NCBI RefSeq assembly: GCF_000178115.2
Contig: NC_014828.1
Coordinates: 2,201,310-2,265,309 of the forward strand
DNA from: Ethanoligenens harbinense YUAN-3
Lineage (GTDB): Bacteria; Bacillota; Clostridia; Oscillospirales; Ethanoligenentaceae
Direction: 5' to 3'
DNA length: 64,000 bases
A model generated the notes under the pieces. That model saw only the letters and a list, made by a program, of their open reading frames with translations. It made no database searches and was not told where the DNA came from. The position numbers were made by a program, and so were the translations under genes. Shown one piece after another: positions 9,527-17,018 of the stretch (position 1 is the stretch's first letter; the number at the start of each line of letters is the position of its first letter).

Positions 9527-9551
9527 TCCACGATCCACCACTTTTACCCAC
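9527..9551 (-). promoter_or_regulatory. Probable MraZ operator (three 10-bp-phased GTGG repeats)
   Basis: Read on the minus strand, GTGGG, GTGGT and GTGGA start at 9551, 9541 and 9531, each separated by five bases, giving exact 10-bp periodicity. MraZ from E. coli binds TGGGN direct repeats separated by five bases. The block begins ten bases downstream of the -10 box, so it overlaps the predicted transcription start, as expected for an autorepressor site. Confidence 0.75.
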
Positions 9552-9560
9552 CATACTTAA

Positions 9561-9589
9561 ATTATACTGGGTGCCGGTTGGAATTTCAA
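9561..9589 (-). promoter_or_regulatory. Sigma-A-type promoter of the mraZ cell-wall operon
   Basis: On the minus strand a TTGAAA -35 box (9584-9589) and a perfect TATAAT -10 box (9561-9566) are separated by exactly 17 bases, with transcription expected to start near 9554. It is the only strong promoter seen ahead of the eight-gene cluster. Confidence 0.88.
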
Positions 9590-9762
9590 GCATAAGTTTA
9601 TTTCCATCTTTGACAAAGAGCAGGAAAAACATGCCGTTTTCCCGTGGAAAAACCGGAAAACTTGTCACGAACGGGAAGCGGCCGGCGCCAAAAAAAAGAT
9701 GAGCCGCCCGCCGTACGTATAAAAAACGCGCCGCTATGGGCGCCGGCATTTCTTTAAACGCC

Positions 9763-9791
9763 AAAAAGGGGCGGACCAGCAGGTCCGCCCC
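9763..9791 (-). terminator. Rho-independent terminator after the coaD-linked coiled-coil gene
   Basis: A perfect 10-bp stem (GGGGCGGACC paired with GGTCCGCCCC) with a four-base loop is followed on the minus strand by five T residues. It closes the rsmD-coaD-coiled-coil unit and separates it from mraZ. Between this hairpin and the mraZ promoter (9590-9762) I see no gene, only a separated 9-bp inverted repeat (9681-9689 with 9739-9747). Confidence 0.85.
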
Positions 9792-9847
9792 TCTAAGCCT
9801 ATTCCGATTTTATCTTAAAGCATCATGACGATCCGGCACCATGTGTT

Positions 9848-10306
9848 TTAGGGCTTGCGGCCGGTTTTGCGAAGTGCCTGCCTGGCCTGGCGCAATTCGC
9901 CGAGAGAACCCGCCATTGCTTCTTCACAGTTGTGCATCAGCTTGTCCACAAAATCCGCGGCGGCAATCTTCACTTCTTTGGACTGCTGGTTGGCCTGCGT
10001 CATAATATCATTGGCTTTTTCCCGGGCATTTCTGGTAATCTCATCCTCGCGGATCATCGCGTTTGCCTTTTCCTGCGCTGCGCGCACGATGGCGGCCGCC
10101 TCCTCACGCGCATTCCGGACGATTTCGCTACGGTCGGCCACGATCGCTCTGGCCTGGCGAATCTCCGCAGGCAGGTTGAGCCGGATATCGTCTATGATCT
10201 CGCGCACCCGTTCGGCGTCGAGCATGCAACGCCCGCCCAGCAGCGGCAGCCCCCAGGAACGGTCGATCATTTCATCCAGAGAATCCAAAAGTTCATCCAC
10301 GCTCAT
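9848..10306 (-). CDS. Coiled-coil protein resembling ATP-synthase b / V-ATPase H-type subunits, function unknown
   Basis: Acidic-basic, highly charged protein of 152 residues predicted to be almost wholly alpha-helical with alanine-rich heptads (for example REEAAAIVRAAQEKANAMI). Such proteins are often labelled ATP synthase subunit B or V-type ATPase subunit H by low-complexity similarity, but there are no other ATPase genes here and no membrane helix, so that label should not be read as function. It overlaps the end of coaD by 14 bases and is a regular companion of coaD in Clostridia as far as I recall. ATG 10306 has AAAGGAG seven bases upstream. A scaffold or DivIVA-like role is possible but unsupported. 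Confidence 0.8.
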   Translation of the reverse strand: MSVDELLDSLDEMIDRSWGLPLLGGRCMLDAERVREIIDDIRLNLPAEIRQARAIVADRSEIVRNAREEAAAIVRAAQEKANAMIREDEITRNAREKANDIMTQANQQSKEVKIAAADFVDKLMHNCEEAMAGSLGELRQARQALRKTGRKP

Positions 10307-10796
10307 GTTGCTTCTCCTTTCCGCAGAGCCGCGCCTGAATATCCAAGGCAATCTCGGGCGGCACAAAGGGCGATATATCACGGCCAAAGCGGGCGATTTC
10401 ACGCACCACGCTTGAACTCAGGAACATATATTCCCGGTTGGCCGGCAAAAAGATGGTCTCGGTCTGTGGATGCAGGGAATTGTTGGTGAGCGCCATCTGG
10501 AATTCATATTCAAAATCCGACATCACACGCAGGCCGCGCACCACGGCGTCAGCGCCCCGCAGTGCACAATAATCGGCCAGCAACCCTTCGTATGTATCGA
10601 CCTCCACGTTCGGGATGCCCGCCACGGATTTGCGAATGAACGCATACCGTTCTTCCACGGTGAAGGCCGGACTCTTGCCGGAATTGAACATCACCACCAC
10701 CACCACGGAATCAAACATGCGCGCGGCGCGGGAGATGATATCCAGATGGCCGAGCGTCAGCGGGTCAAAACTGCCCGGACAGATTGCTAATGACAT
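10293..10796 (-). CDS. coaD: Phosphopantetheine adenylyltransferase CoaD
   Basis: Nucleotidyltransferase (167 residues) making dephospho-CoA from 4'-phosphopantetheine and ATP, the penultimate step of coenzyme A synthesis. It carries the T/HxGH-type motif in PGSFDPLTLGHLDII, plus VVRGLRVMSDFEYE and the C-terminal FLSSSVVREIARFG that contributes the ISSTxxR-type loop. It overlaps rsmD by ten bases and the downstream coiled-coil gene by 14 bases, so all three are co-transcribed. Confidence 0.97.
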   Translation of the reverse strand: MSLAICPGSFDPLTLGHLDIISRAARMFDSVVVVVMFNSGKSPAFTVEERYAFIRKSVAGIPNVEVDTYEGLLADYCALRGADAVVRGLRVMSDFEYEFQMALTNNSLHPQTETIFLPANREYMFLSSSVVREIARFGRDISPFVPPEIALDIQARLCGKEKQHERG

Positions 10797-11344
10797 GAAA
10801 CGTCCACATCCTTGCCGCGATAAAAACCGATCGCTGTTTTCCCATAGGATTTTTTCTGCACCAGACGGAGGTCGCCCACCGCTTCGGGCATGGAGTCGTC
10901 TTTGGCTCCCTCCGCCACCAGCACGCCATGCGCAGAAAGATGCGCGGCCGCGTGCGGCAGCAGCTTTTCCAGAAAACCGTGGTGATAGGGCGGATCCAAA
11001 AAAATCACATCATACGTTTCCGGCGCGCGGGCAAGAAACAACTCTGCCTCCGTTTCCAGCACCCGAGCCTTTTCAAACAGGCGGGTGTGCGTGAGATTGG
11101 CTTTGATGATTTTTACGGCATCGGCGCTCTGGTCGACAAAAACCGCCAAAGCAGCGCCCCGGCTGAGCGACTCGATGCCGAGCTGACCGCTGCCGGCAAA
11201 CAGATCGAGCACGCGCCGGCCCTCCAGTTCGAATTGGATACTGCTGAACAGGGCCTCTTTTACCCGTTCCGCCGTGGGGCGCGTTTCCAGACCGCTCAGC
11301 GTTTCAAGACGCGCGCCCCGCGCGCTGCCGGTGATCACTCTCAT
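10787..11344 (-). CDS. rsmD: 16S rRNA (guanine966-N2)-methyltransferase RsmD
   Basis: SAM-dependent methyltransferase (185 residues). Family features are the start MRVITGSARGARL, the RPTAERVKEALF segment, SAM-binding VLDLFAGSGQLGIESLSRGA, and the catalytic loop IFLDPPY. The MRV start at 11344 is the usual one although its ribosome site (GGAACAGG) is modest; an in-frame ATG six codons upstream is an alternative. The rsmD-coaD pair is conserved in Firmicutes. A clear promoter lies about 100 bp upstream. Confidence 0.95.
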   Translation of the reverse strand: MRVITGSARGARLETLSGLETRPTAERVKEALFSSIQFELEGRRVLDLFAGSGQLGIESLSRGAALAVFVDQSADAVKIIKANLTHTRLFEKARVLETEAELFLARAPETYDVIFLDPPYHHGFLEKLLPHAAAHLSAHGVLVAEGAKDDSMPEAVGDLRLVQKKSYGKTAIGFYRGKDVDVSCH

Positions 11345-11440
11345 AGACCTGTTCCATCCCATCTTCCAGCGTCAGCCGGCAGAATCAAAACGCGCTCGGA
11401 CATGCGGCGTTTTTCGACTAGTATATGCTGCGACGTTTCT

Positions 11441-11469
11441 ATTATCCATCCAAACACGCAGAATGTCAA
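11441..11469 (-). promoter_or_regulatory. Sigma-A-type promoter for rsmD-coaD
   Basis: Minus-strand TTGACA (11464-11469) and GATAAT (11441-11446) are separated by 17 bases; the transcript would have a leader of about 90 bases before rsmD. The promoter lies between the tandem-repeat array and rsmD, so the repeats are upstream of, not within, this transcript. Confidence 0.8.
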
Positions 11470-11520
11470 CCCAGCAGGCTGAGCCTGCACGCATGTTCAA
11501 ATCAAGCAAAGCTGCAACGC

Positions 11521-12033
11521 GGGCGCGCAACCTGAAGCGGACACAGTCCGCGTTCTTGTTCAGGCCGGTCTGCGGATGAACCCGGCACACAGCCTGAAGC
11601 GGACACAGTCCGCGTTCTTGTTCAGGCCGATCTGCGGATGAACCCGGCGCACAGCCTGAAGCGGACACAGTCCGCGTTCTTGTTCAGGCCGGTCTGCGGA
11701 TGAACCCGGCGCGCAGCCTGAAGCGGACACAGTCCGCGTCTTTGTTCAGGCCGGTCTGCGGATGAACCCGGCGCACAGCCTGAAGCGGACACAGTCCGCG
11801 TCTTTGTTCAGGCCGGTCTGCGGATGAACCCGGTGCACAGCCTGAAGCGGACACAGTCCGCGTCTTTGTTCAGGCCGGTCTGCGGATGAACCCGGCGCAC
11901 AGCCTGAAGCGGACACAGTCCGCGTCTTTGTTCAGGCCGGTCTGCGGATGAACCCGGCGCACAGCCTGAAGCGGACACAGTCCGCGTCTTTGTTCAGGCC
12001 GGTCTGCGGATGAACCCGGCGCACAGCCTGAAG
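11521..12033. repeat. 62-bp tandem repeat array, eight full copies plus partial ends
   Basis: Copies begin with CCTGAAG at 11531, 11593, 11655, 11717, 11779, 11841, 11903 and 11965, with a partial ninth at 12027: an exact 62-bp period. Copies differ by few bases; the first three read GTTCTTG and the later ones GTCTTTG at one site. Each unit contains nested dyads: GCGGAC-ACA-GTCCGC inside GCCTGAA...TTCAGGC, followed by GCCGG...CCGGC. Because 62 is not divisible by three, no reading frame persists through the array. There are no unique spacers, so it is not CRISPR. It lies between the uvrC stop and the rsmD promoter and accounts for most of this 700-bp gene-free gap. Confidence 0.95.
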
Positions 12034-12051
12034 CCGGGCGCGACTTTCCTG

Positions 12052-13908
12052 CTAAATCAGATCTCCCTGCACGATGAGCTCCTTGAGCGTGCGCGCCACT
12101 GCCCTGCTCATGCCGGGCACGGCGGCCAGCTCTTCCTCACTGGCAGCGCGCAGTTTTTCCATGGTGCCAAAATGCTTCATCAGCGCCCGCGCCCGCGCCG
12201 GCCCCACGCCGGGCGCGAGGGTCAGACGAGAGGAAAAACCGCGTTTTTGCTGTGTTTTGTGATGGTAGGCAATGGCATAGCGGTGCACTTCCTCCTGGAT
12301 ATTCGAGACCAGCGTGAATACGCCGCGGCTGGCATTGATGGCGATTTCCCCGCCGTCGCGGGCAATGGCTCGGGTACGGTGCTTGTCGTCCTTGACCATG
12401 CCGAACAGCGGGATGTCGAAGCCGGACGCTTCCAGCACCGGCCGCACGGCCGCCACATGCCCGCGCCCGCCGTCCAGCAGGATGAGATCGGGCACGCGGC
12501 CGAAACCCTCCCCGGCCTCCTGTCCCTTTTCTTTGGCCTCTTTCAGACGGGCAAGGCGGCGGGAAAGTACCTCGCGCATGCAGGCGTAGTCGTCCTGCCC
12601 TTCCACCGTCTTGATGGCGAACCGCTTATAAGCGCTCTTGAGCGGCTTTCCGTCGGCAAACACCACCATGCCGGCCACCACGCCGGTACCGGCTGTGTTT
12701 GAGATGTCGTAGGACTCAATGTAGGCCGGGCGGCCGGGCAGACCAAGCAGTTTGCCCAGTTCGTCCAGCACCTTTTCCCCGTGCGCCGGGCGCTGGCTGA
12801 GGTGGTTGAGTTTTTCCTGCGCGTTGGCGCGCACCATGGCGGTCAGCGCGGCCTGCTCGCCCTTCTGCGGCACGGTAATGCTCACCTTGCGCCCCGCCAG
12901 CCCGGAGAGATACTGCTCGATGAGCTCCTTATCCTCGGTCGGGCCGTCCAGCGTTACACGCGGCGGCGCCTGTTTGATCTGCGAATAGTAGCTGCGCAAA
13001 AATTCCGCACGCGCGGCCGGTTCGTCCTGCATGAACTCGAATAAAAAACTGGAGCGGTCGCAGAGCCGCCCGCCGCGGATGATGAAGACCTCCACAGCGG
13101 TGCTGCAACCGTCCCCCGCCATGGCGATCACGTCCTGCTCCTCCACGCGAGAGGATACCACCTTCTGCCGTTCGCGGATCTTCTGAATGGCGGCGATGCG
13201 GTCGCGGATACGCGCCGCTTTTTCAAACTCCAGCGCGTCGGAAAAGACCGTCATCTGCTCCTGCAGTTGGTTCAGAATCAGGCCGTAGCCGCCTTTCAGG
13301 AAGGTAACGGCATTGTCCACCAGCTCGCGGTATTCGGCGTTGGGCATCTTGCCCCGACACGGGGCGCAGCACTGGCGGATGTAATAATTCAGGCAGGGCC
13401 TGCCCTTGCCGATATCCTGCGGGAAATGTCTGGAACAGACCGGCAGACGAAATGCCTTGACCGCTTCGTCCACCGTTTCCTTCACGGCAAACGAACTGAT
13501 ATACGGGCCCAGATAGAGCGCACCGTCGTCCGCCACCTGTTTGGCGCTCTCGACACGCGGCCACTCCTCTTGCAGCGACACACGGATATAGCTGTAGCCT
13601 TTGTCGTCTTTGAGCAGGATGTTGTATTTCGGCTTGTGCTGTTTGATGAGGCTGCATTCGAGCACCAGCGCCTCGAACTCGCTGTCGGTGAGGATATAAT
13701 CGAAATGATCGACGTTCTCCACCATTTTACGCACTTTGCCCTCATGGCTGGCAAAACGCCAGAAATACTGGCTGACACGGTTTTTCAGCGCTTTTGCCTT
13801 GCCGATATAGATGATGTTCCCGCTCTTGTTTTTCATGATATAGACGCCCGGCGAAAGCGGCAGCGTGTTTGATTCCGCTTTCAGCCGTTCCAGCATTTGC
13901 TCGTCCAT
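12052..13908 (-). CDS. uvrC: Excinuclease ABC subunit C UvrC
   Basis: Dual-incision nuclease of nucleotide excision repair, 618 residues (normal length). Domains in order: GIY-YIG nuclease near residues 20-50 (GVYIMKN ... IIYIGKAKALKNRVSQYF), UVR segment (around 205-240, FEKAARIRDRIAAI), the RNase-H-like nuclease domain (LLDGGRGHVAAVRPVL near 475), and C-terminal helix-hairpin-helix motifs (PGVGPARARALMKHFG and AAVPGMSRAVARTL). ATG 13908 has AAAGGA seven bases upstream. No separate promoter is obvious in the 82 bp behind HPr, which also holds a terminator, so expression may rely on read-through. Confidence 0.97.
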   Translation of the reverse strand: MDEQMLERLKAESNTLPLSPGVYIMKNKSGNIIYIGKAKALKNRVSQYFWRFASHEGKVRKMVENVDHFDYILTDSEFEALVLECSLIKQHKPKYNILLKDDKGYSYIRVSLQEEWPRVESAKQVADDGALYLGPYISSFAVKETVDEAVKAFRLPVCSRHFPQDIGKGRPCLNYYIRQCCAPCRGKMPNAEYRELVDNAVTFLKGGYGLILNQLQEQMTVFSDALEFEKAARIRDRIAAIQKIRERQKVVSSRVEEQDVIAMAGDGCSTAVEVFIIRGGRLCDRSSFLFEFMQDEPAARAEFLRSYYSQIKQAPPRVTLDGPTEDKELIEQYLSGLAGRKVSITVPQKGEQAALTAMVRANAQEKLNHLSQRPAHGEKVLDELGKLLGLPGRPAYIESYDISNTAGTGVVAGMVVFADGKPLKSAYKRFAIKTVEGQDDYACMREVLSRRLARLKEAKEKGQEAGEGFGRVPDLILLDGGRGHVAAVRPVLEASGFDIPLFGMVKDDKHRTRAIARDGGEIAINASRGVFTLVSNIQEEVHRYAIAYHHKTQQKRGFSSRLTLAPGVGPARARALMKHFGTMEKLRAASEEELAAVPGMSRAVARTLKELIVQGDLI

Positions 13909-13940
13909 GGGATATTCCTTTCACGGGAGGCATACGGGTC

Positions 13941-13969
13941 AAAAAAAGCACCGCGCCGAGCGCGGTGCT
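13941..13969 (-). terminator. Rho-independent terminator after the HPr gene
   Basis: Perfect 10-bp stem AGCACCGCGC / GCGCGGTGCT with a three-base loop, followed on the minus strand by six or more T residues. It lies 20 bp beyond the HPr stop and 32 bp before uvrC. Confidence 0.88.
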
Positions 13970-13989
13970 GTCTGCGATTTTTCCGCCGC

Positions 13990-14253
13990 TCACACAGCAA
14001 ACCCGGACTGCACCAGCTTCACCAGGCTGTCCAACGCTTCCTGTTCATCCGGCCCGTCGGCGATGATGCGGATCTTGGTGTTACCCAAAATACCAAGGGA
14101 GAGCACGCCGAGCAGGCTTTTCGCGTTCACCCTGCGCTCGTCCCGTTCCACCCAGATGGAAGACTTGAACTCGTTCGCTTTCTGAATGAAAAACGTGGCG
14201 GGACGCGCGTGCAGGCCAACCTGGTTTTGCACAACGACTTCTTTGACTAACAT
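13990..14253 (-). CDS. ptsH: HPr-family phosphocarrier protein
   Basis: 87-residue HPr-like protein. The active-site region NQVGLHARPA has the phosphorylatable histidine near position 15, and the regulatory serine region AKSLLGVLSLGI carries Ser near 46, the target of HPr kinase in Firmicutes. Keeping the histidine argues for a true HPr rather than Crh, which has glutamine there. HPr accepts phosphate from enzyme I and passes it to PTS EIIA proteins, and as Ser-P form acts in carbon catabolite control. No other PTS genes are nearby. ATG 14253 follows GGGAG by eight bases. It has its own promoter and terminator, so it is monocistronic. Confidence 0.93.
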   Translation of the reverse strand: MLVKEVVVQNQVGLHARPATFFIQKANEFKSSIWVERDERRVNAKSLLGVLSLGILGNTKIRIIADGPDEQEALDSLVKLVQSGFAV

Positions 14254-14375
14254 GGCAATCGCTCCCAATGCTGAAAAATCCGGCAGAACCGGTCGTGATA
14301 CGGTACCAAAATCACATAAGTTTTGCCAAAAAGACGCAAAACCGCCGTGATTTGTGAAAAAGGTTCATCAAGAAT

Positions 14376-14404
14376 AGCATACTAAATCCACTTGGTGAAG
14401 TCAA
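14376..14404 (-). promoter_or_regulatory. Sigma-A-type promoter of the HPr gene
   Basis: Minus-strand TTGACT (14399-14404), 17-base spacer, TATGCT (14376-14381). The leader is roughly 115 bases and no clear regulatory fold was seen in it. Confidence 0.72.
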
Positions 14405-14554
14405 CATCCGGCCCGGAAAATAGCCTCTGTGCGCGCAGTTTCGTCCCTTTCACAAAGACAGACGCATTTAAGGGCCGAATTATTGGGCACTTTTTCGTGC
14501 AATATTTCCACATTAAGCAGCACTTATTTGTGCAAAACAGATGAAACCGTTCAT

Positions 14555-15307
14555 CTATTCCGCGCCGTTTTCTGCCTGTGCGGCATGCAGCGCCTGCAAA
14601 AAAGCGCCGTCCGCCTCCGTCAGCGCGGCGGTCTCCAGCAGATCCGGGCGCCGCGCCCGTGTGCGGGCAAGTGCGGCTTTGCGGCGAAAATCCTCGATCT
14701 GCGCGTGGTGCCCGCCCAACAGCACCTCCGGCACAGTCCGTCCGTGGTAGACGGGCGGACGCGTATACTGCGGATATTCCAGCAGGCCGGACGCGATGCT
14801 CTCCTCCTGCCAGCTTTCCTCCCCGGCCAGCACGCCGGGCAGCAGACGCGCCACCGCGTCGGCCACGCAGAGGGCGGGCAGCTCCCCGCCGGTGAGCACG
14901 AAATCGCCGAGTGAGATTTCCTCGTCCACGATCTCCTCCAGCACGCGCTCGTCCACCCCCTCGTAATGCCCGCAGAGCAAACAGAGGTTGTCCAGTTTGG
15001 AAAACCGCAGGGCGGTGTCCTGATCGAACCGCCGACCTTGCGGCGTAAGGTAGACCAGGCGCGGCCGCGTGTGCAGCCGCCCGCAGAGATCGGCGAAACA
15101 ATCGAAGATGGGATCGGGCTGCATCACCATGCCCGCTCCGCCGCCATACGGGTAATCATCCACATGGCGGTGCTTGTTTTGGGAAAAAGCGCGAATGTCG
15201 TGGCAGGCGATGGTGACGAACCCGGCTTTGCGCGCACGGCCGATGATGCTTTCGCTCAGCACCGCCTCGCACATGGCCGGGAATAGTGTAAGCAGGTCAA
15301 TCCGCAT
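14555..15307 (-). CDS. trmD: tRNA (guanine37-N1)-methyltransferase TrmD
   Basis: SPOUT-class methyltransferase (250 residues) forming m1G37 next to the anticodon, preventing +1 frameshifts. Family motifs: MRIDLLTLFP start, DDYPYGGGAGMVMQPDPIF, LLCGHYEGVDERV and the knot region SLGDFVLTGGELPAL. Its start overlaps the end of rimM by 11 bases. In most Firmicutes trmD is followed by rplS, but here the next gene downstream is HPr with its own promoter. Confidence 0.97.
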   Translation of the reverse strand: MRIDLLTLFPAMCEAVLSESIIGRARKAGFVTIACHDIRAFSQNKHRHVDDYPYGGGAGMVMQPDPIFDCFADLCGRLHTRPRLVYLTPQGRRFDQDTALRFSKLDNLCLLCGHYEGVDERVLEEIVDEEISLGDFVLTGGELPALCVADAVARLLPGVLAGEESWQEESIASGLLEYPQYTRPPVYHGRTVPEVLLGGHHAQIEDFRRKAALARTRARRPDLLETAALTEADGAFLQALHAAQAENGAE

Positions 15308-15818
15308 CGTCGAACAGCCCTTTCAGCGGCGTGATGTGCATGACGCCCGCATCCGTGTCCACCTCGCGCACCACGTCAGGAATGGCGGGAATGAGCACCT
15401 CTTTGCCCGCCGCATCAGTCACGGTGTAAACATCATTCGCGCCCGTGCGGAGCACCTCGGTGAGCTTGCCGTAGGCGTGCCCGTCGCCCGCGTCCACCAC
15501 GTCCATGCCAATGAGGTCCTGCTCAAAATGGCTGCCCTCCGGCAGGTCCACCGTTTTGCGGTCGATATACAGCACCCGGCGCAGCAGGGCCATCGCGTCC
15601 TCCACCGTTTCCGCGCCCTCGAACTTGAGCACGGCCATATGCTTGTGCACGCGGGCATCCGTCACCTTTCGGTAGTTTTTCCCCTCGCCGTCTAAGAAAA
15701 ACCCGCCAAATTGCAGCAGAAAATCCGGGCTGTCACACCACGGCTGCACCCGCACCTCACCGCGCAGTCCCTGCGTGGCCACGATCTTTCCTGTTTCCAA
15801 AAAACGCTTCCGCGCCAT
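15297..15818 (-). CDS. rimM: Ribosome maturation factor RimM
   Basis: 173-residue 16S processing factor that binds ribosomal protein S19 and helps assemble the 30S head. The N-terminal RimM domain begins with ETGKIVATQGLRGEVRVQPW and the PRC-barrel follows after about residue 95 (DLIGMDVVDAGDGHAYGKL). GGAGAG lies just ahead of ATG 15818. It overlaps trmD, as in the conserved rpsP-khpA-rimM-trmD order. Confidence 0.95.
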   Translation of the reverse strand: MARKRFLETGKIVATQGLRGEVRVQPWCDSPDFLLQFGGFFLDGEGKNYRKVTDARVHKHMAVLKFEGAETVEDAMALLRRVLYIDRKTVDLPEGSHFEQDLIGMDVVDAGDGHAYGKLTEVLRTGANDVYTVTDAAGKEVLIPAIPDVVREVDTDAGVMHITPLKGLFDDAD

Positions 15819-15842
15819 TTTTCTCTCCTTGCACAGCTGATC

Positions 15843-16271
15843 TTACGTTGCCGATTTTCCATTCCGGAATTTTTTGATGCCCAGTACCTGTGCCAGCTCC
15901 GTGGCATCTTTCAATGAAAACAACCTGACAGGAATCCTTAAAGCAGGCTCGTCGCCCATTGCGTAGATATAGAAAACCGGTGTATACCCTCTGCCTTTGC
16001 GCTCATACGCATAGTCTGCACGGCGTATTTTCGAGCGAGGGACCGTCTTGGTTTTTAGTATTGTCCGATAGGTGATTTCCTTCGCATCCACCAAAATGTT
16101 CACCTTTGATATGGCAAAGGTAACGACAAACGGGACCAACAGCAGAATCAGTGAAACAGCATCCTGCCGGTTCCTAAAAAATGCGTAAATTCCGCAGACC
16201 GGCAGAACAGACAGACATGCATTCAAAATAATGTATGTGGAGAGACACGGAGAATACCGTTTCAGTTTCAT
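15843..16271 (-). CDS. Two-helix membrane protein with PH-like tail, unknown function
   Basis: About 142 residues. Two hydrophobic helices near the N-terminus (STYIILNACLSVLPVCGIYAFF and SLILLLVPFVVTFAI) are followed by a soluble part (VNILVDAKEITYRTILKTKT) that resembles the small bacterial PH-like domains attached to paired helices. I do not recognise a named family. It interrupts the otherwise conserved khpA-rimM junction and has a terminator just upstream. The start is uncertain: ATG 16271 precedes the first helix but its ribosome site is poor, and an ATG nine codons upstream is possible. Lower GC and more AAA/ATA codons than neighbours hint at later acquisition. Confidence 0.7.
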   Translation of the reverse strand: MKLKRYSPCLSTYIILNACLSVLPVCGIYAFFRNRQDAVSLILLLVPFVVTFAISKVNILVDAKEITYRTILKTKTVPRSKIRRADYAYERKGRGYTPVFYIYAMGDEPALRIPVRLFSLKDATELAQVLGIKKFRNGKSAT

Positions 16272-16326
16272 CACCCCATCGGCTGTCGAAAAGCGCATCC
16301 AGCTTAAAGAACCTATCCGGTTAAAC

Positions 16327-16360
16327 AAAAAGGACACCCCGCCGTATGGGCGGAATGTCC
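16327..16360 (-). terminator. Terminator between khpA and the membrane-protein gene
   Basis: Minus-strand hairpin with outer stem GGACA/TGTCC and inner stem CCGCC/GGCGG separated by a 2x2 internal loop, followed by five T residues. It lies 68 bp past the khpA stop and splits the ancestral rpsP-khpA-rimM-trmD transcript in two. Confidence 0.75.
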
Positions 16361-16427
16361 CCTTTTGCAAGCATCCGCCATGGCCGGCAGAAAAGCATCG
16401 CGGCGCGCGGCGCGCGCCCATACCGGA

Positions 16428-16661
16428 TCAGTCGATCTCCACCACGGCTTTCTGTTCCCGGTGGTTGCCCACAGCGCGCATCACGGTGCGGATCGCTTTT
16501 GCGATGCGCCCCTGTTTGCCGATGACCCGCCCCATATCATCCGCAGCGACATGGAGATGATAGACGACGGTGCCGTCTTCTTTGGGATCATCGACCGTCA
16601 CGGTGACGGCATCGGGCTGTTCCACCAGGCCCTGCGCGATAAAGACCAGCAAATCCTGCAT
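16428..16661 (-). CDS. khpA: KH-domain RNA-binding protein KhpA (YlqC)
   Basis: 77-residue single KH domain with the RNA-binding GxxG loop in DDMGRVIGKQGRIAKAIRTVM. KhpA heterodimerises with KhpB/Jag and affects cell size and division in Firmicutes through RNA binding. Located directly after rpsP, its standard position. An AAAGG site precedes ATG 16661. Confidence 0.95.
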   Translation of the reverse strand: MQDLLVFIAQGLVEQPDAVTVTVDDPKEDGTVVYHLHVAADDMGRVIGKQGRIAKAIRTVMRAVGNHREQKAVVEID

Positions 16662-16701
16662 GATACCTTTCCCTTTCCGCCGGCTTGCAACCGGTACTTG
16701 T

Positions 16702-16944
16702 TTACAGGACGCCGCCCTGTTTCAGCACGAATTTCACGGTATCGGTCGGCTGAGCGCCGTTTTCGATCCATTTTTTGGCTTTTTCCGCATCCACCTTGAT
16801 TTCAGCCGGATTGACGAGCGGGTTGTAATAACCAATCTCCTCGATGAAGCGGCCGTCTGCCGGGAAACGGGAATCCGCCACCACGATGCGGTAGAACGGG
16901 GCCTTTTTCTTGCCCACGCGGCGCAGTCTGATCTTCACTGCCAT
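16702..16944 (-). CDS. rpsP: 30S ribosomal protein S16
   Basis: 80 residues, normal length. [26 protein letters not shown]-type start and the [12 protein letters not shown] core are diagnostic. GGGAGGTGA precedes the ATG. It lies 74 bp after ffh in the standard ffh-rpsP-khpA order. Confidence 0.98.
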   Translation of the reverse strand: MAVKIRLRRVGKKKAPFYRIVVADSRFPADGRFIEEIGYYNPLVNPAEIKVDAEKAKKWIENGAQPTDTVKFVLKQGGVL

Positions 16945-17018
16945 GTTGATTCACCTCCCTGTCGGAATGTTTCATAAATATATAGCAAATGCCGTGCAAA
17001 ACGGCAATGCAATCGGGT

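Noticed and set aside
9456-9764. Minus-strand frame reading through the mraZ promoter
   Set aside because: It overlaps the promoter, operator and start of mraZ in another frame and lacks a ribosome site.
11521-12033. CRISPR array
   Set aside because: The 62-bp units are contiguous with no variable spacers, and no cas genes are present.
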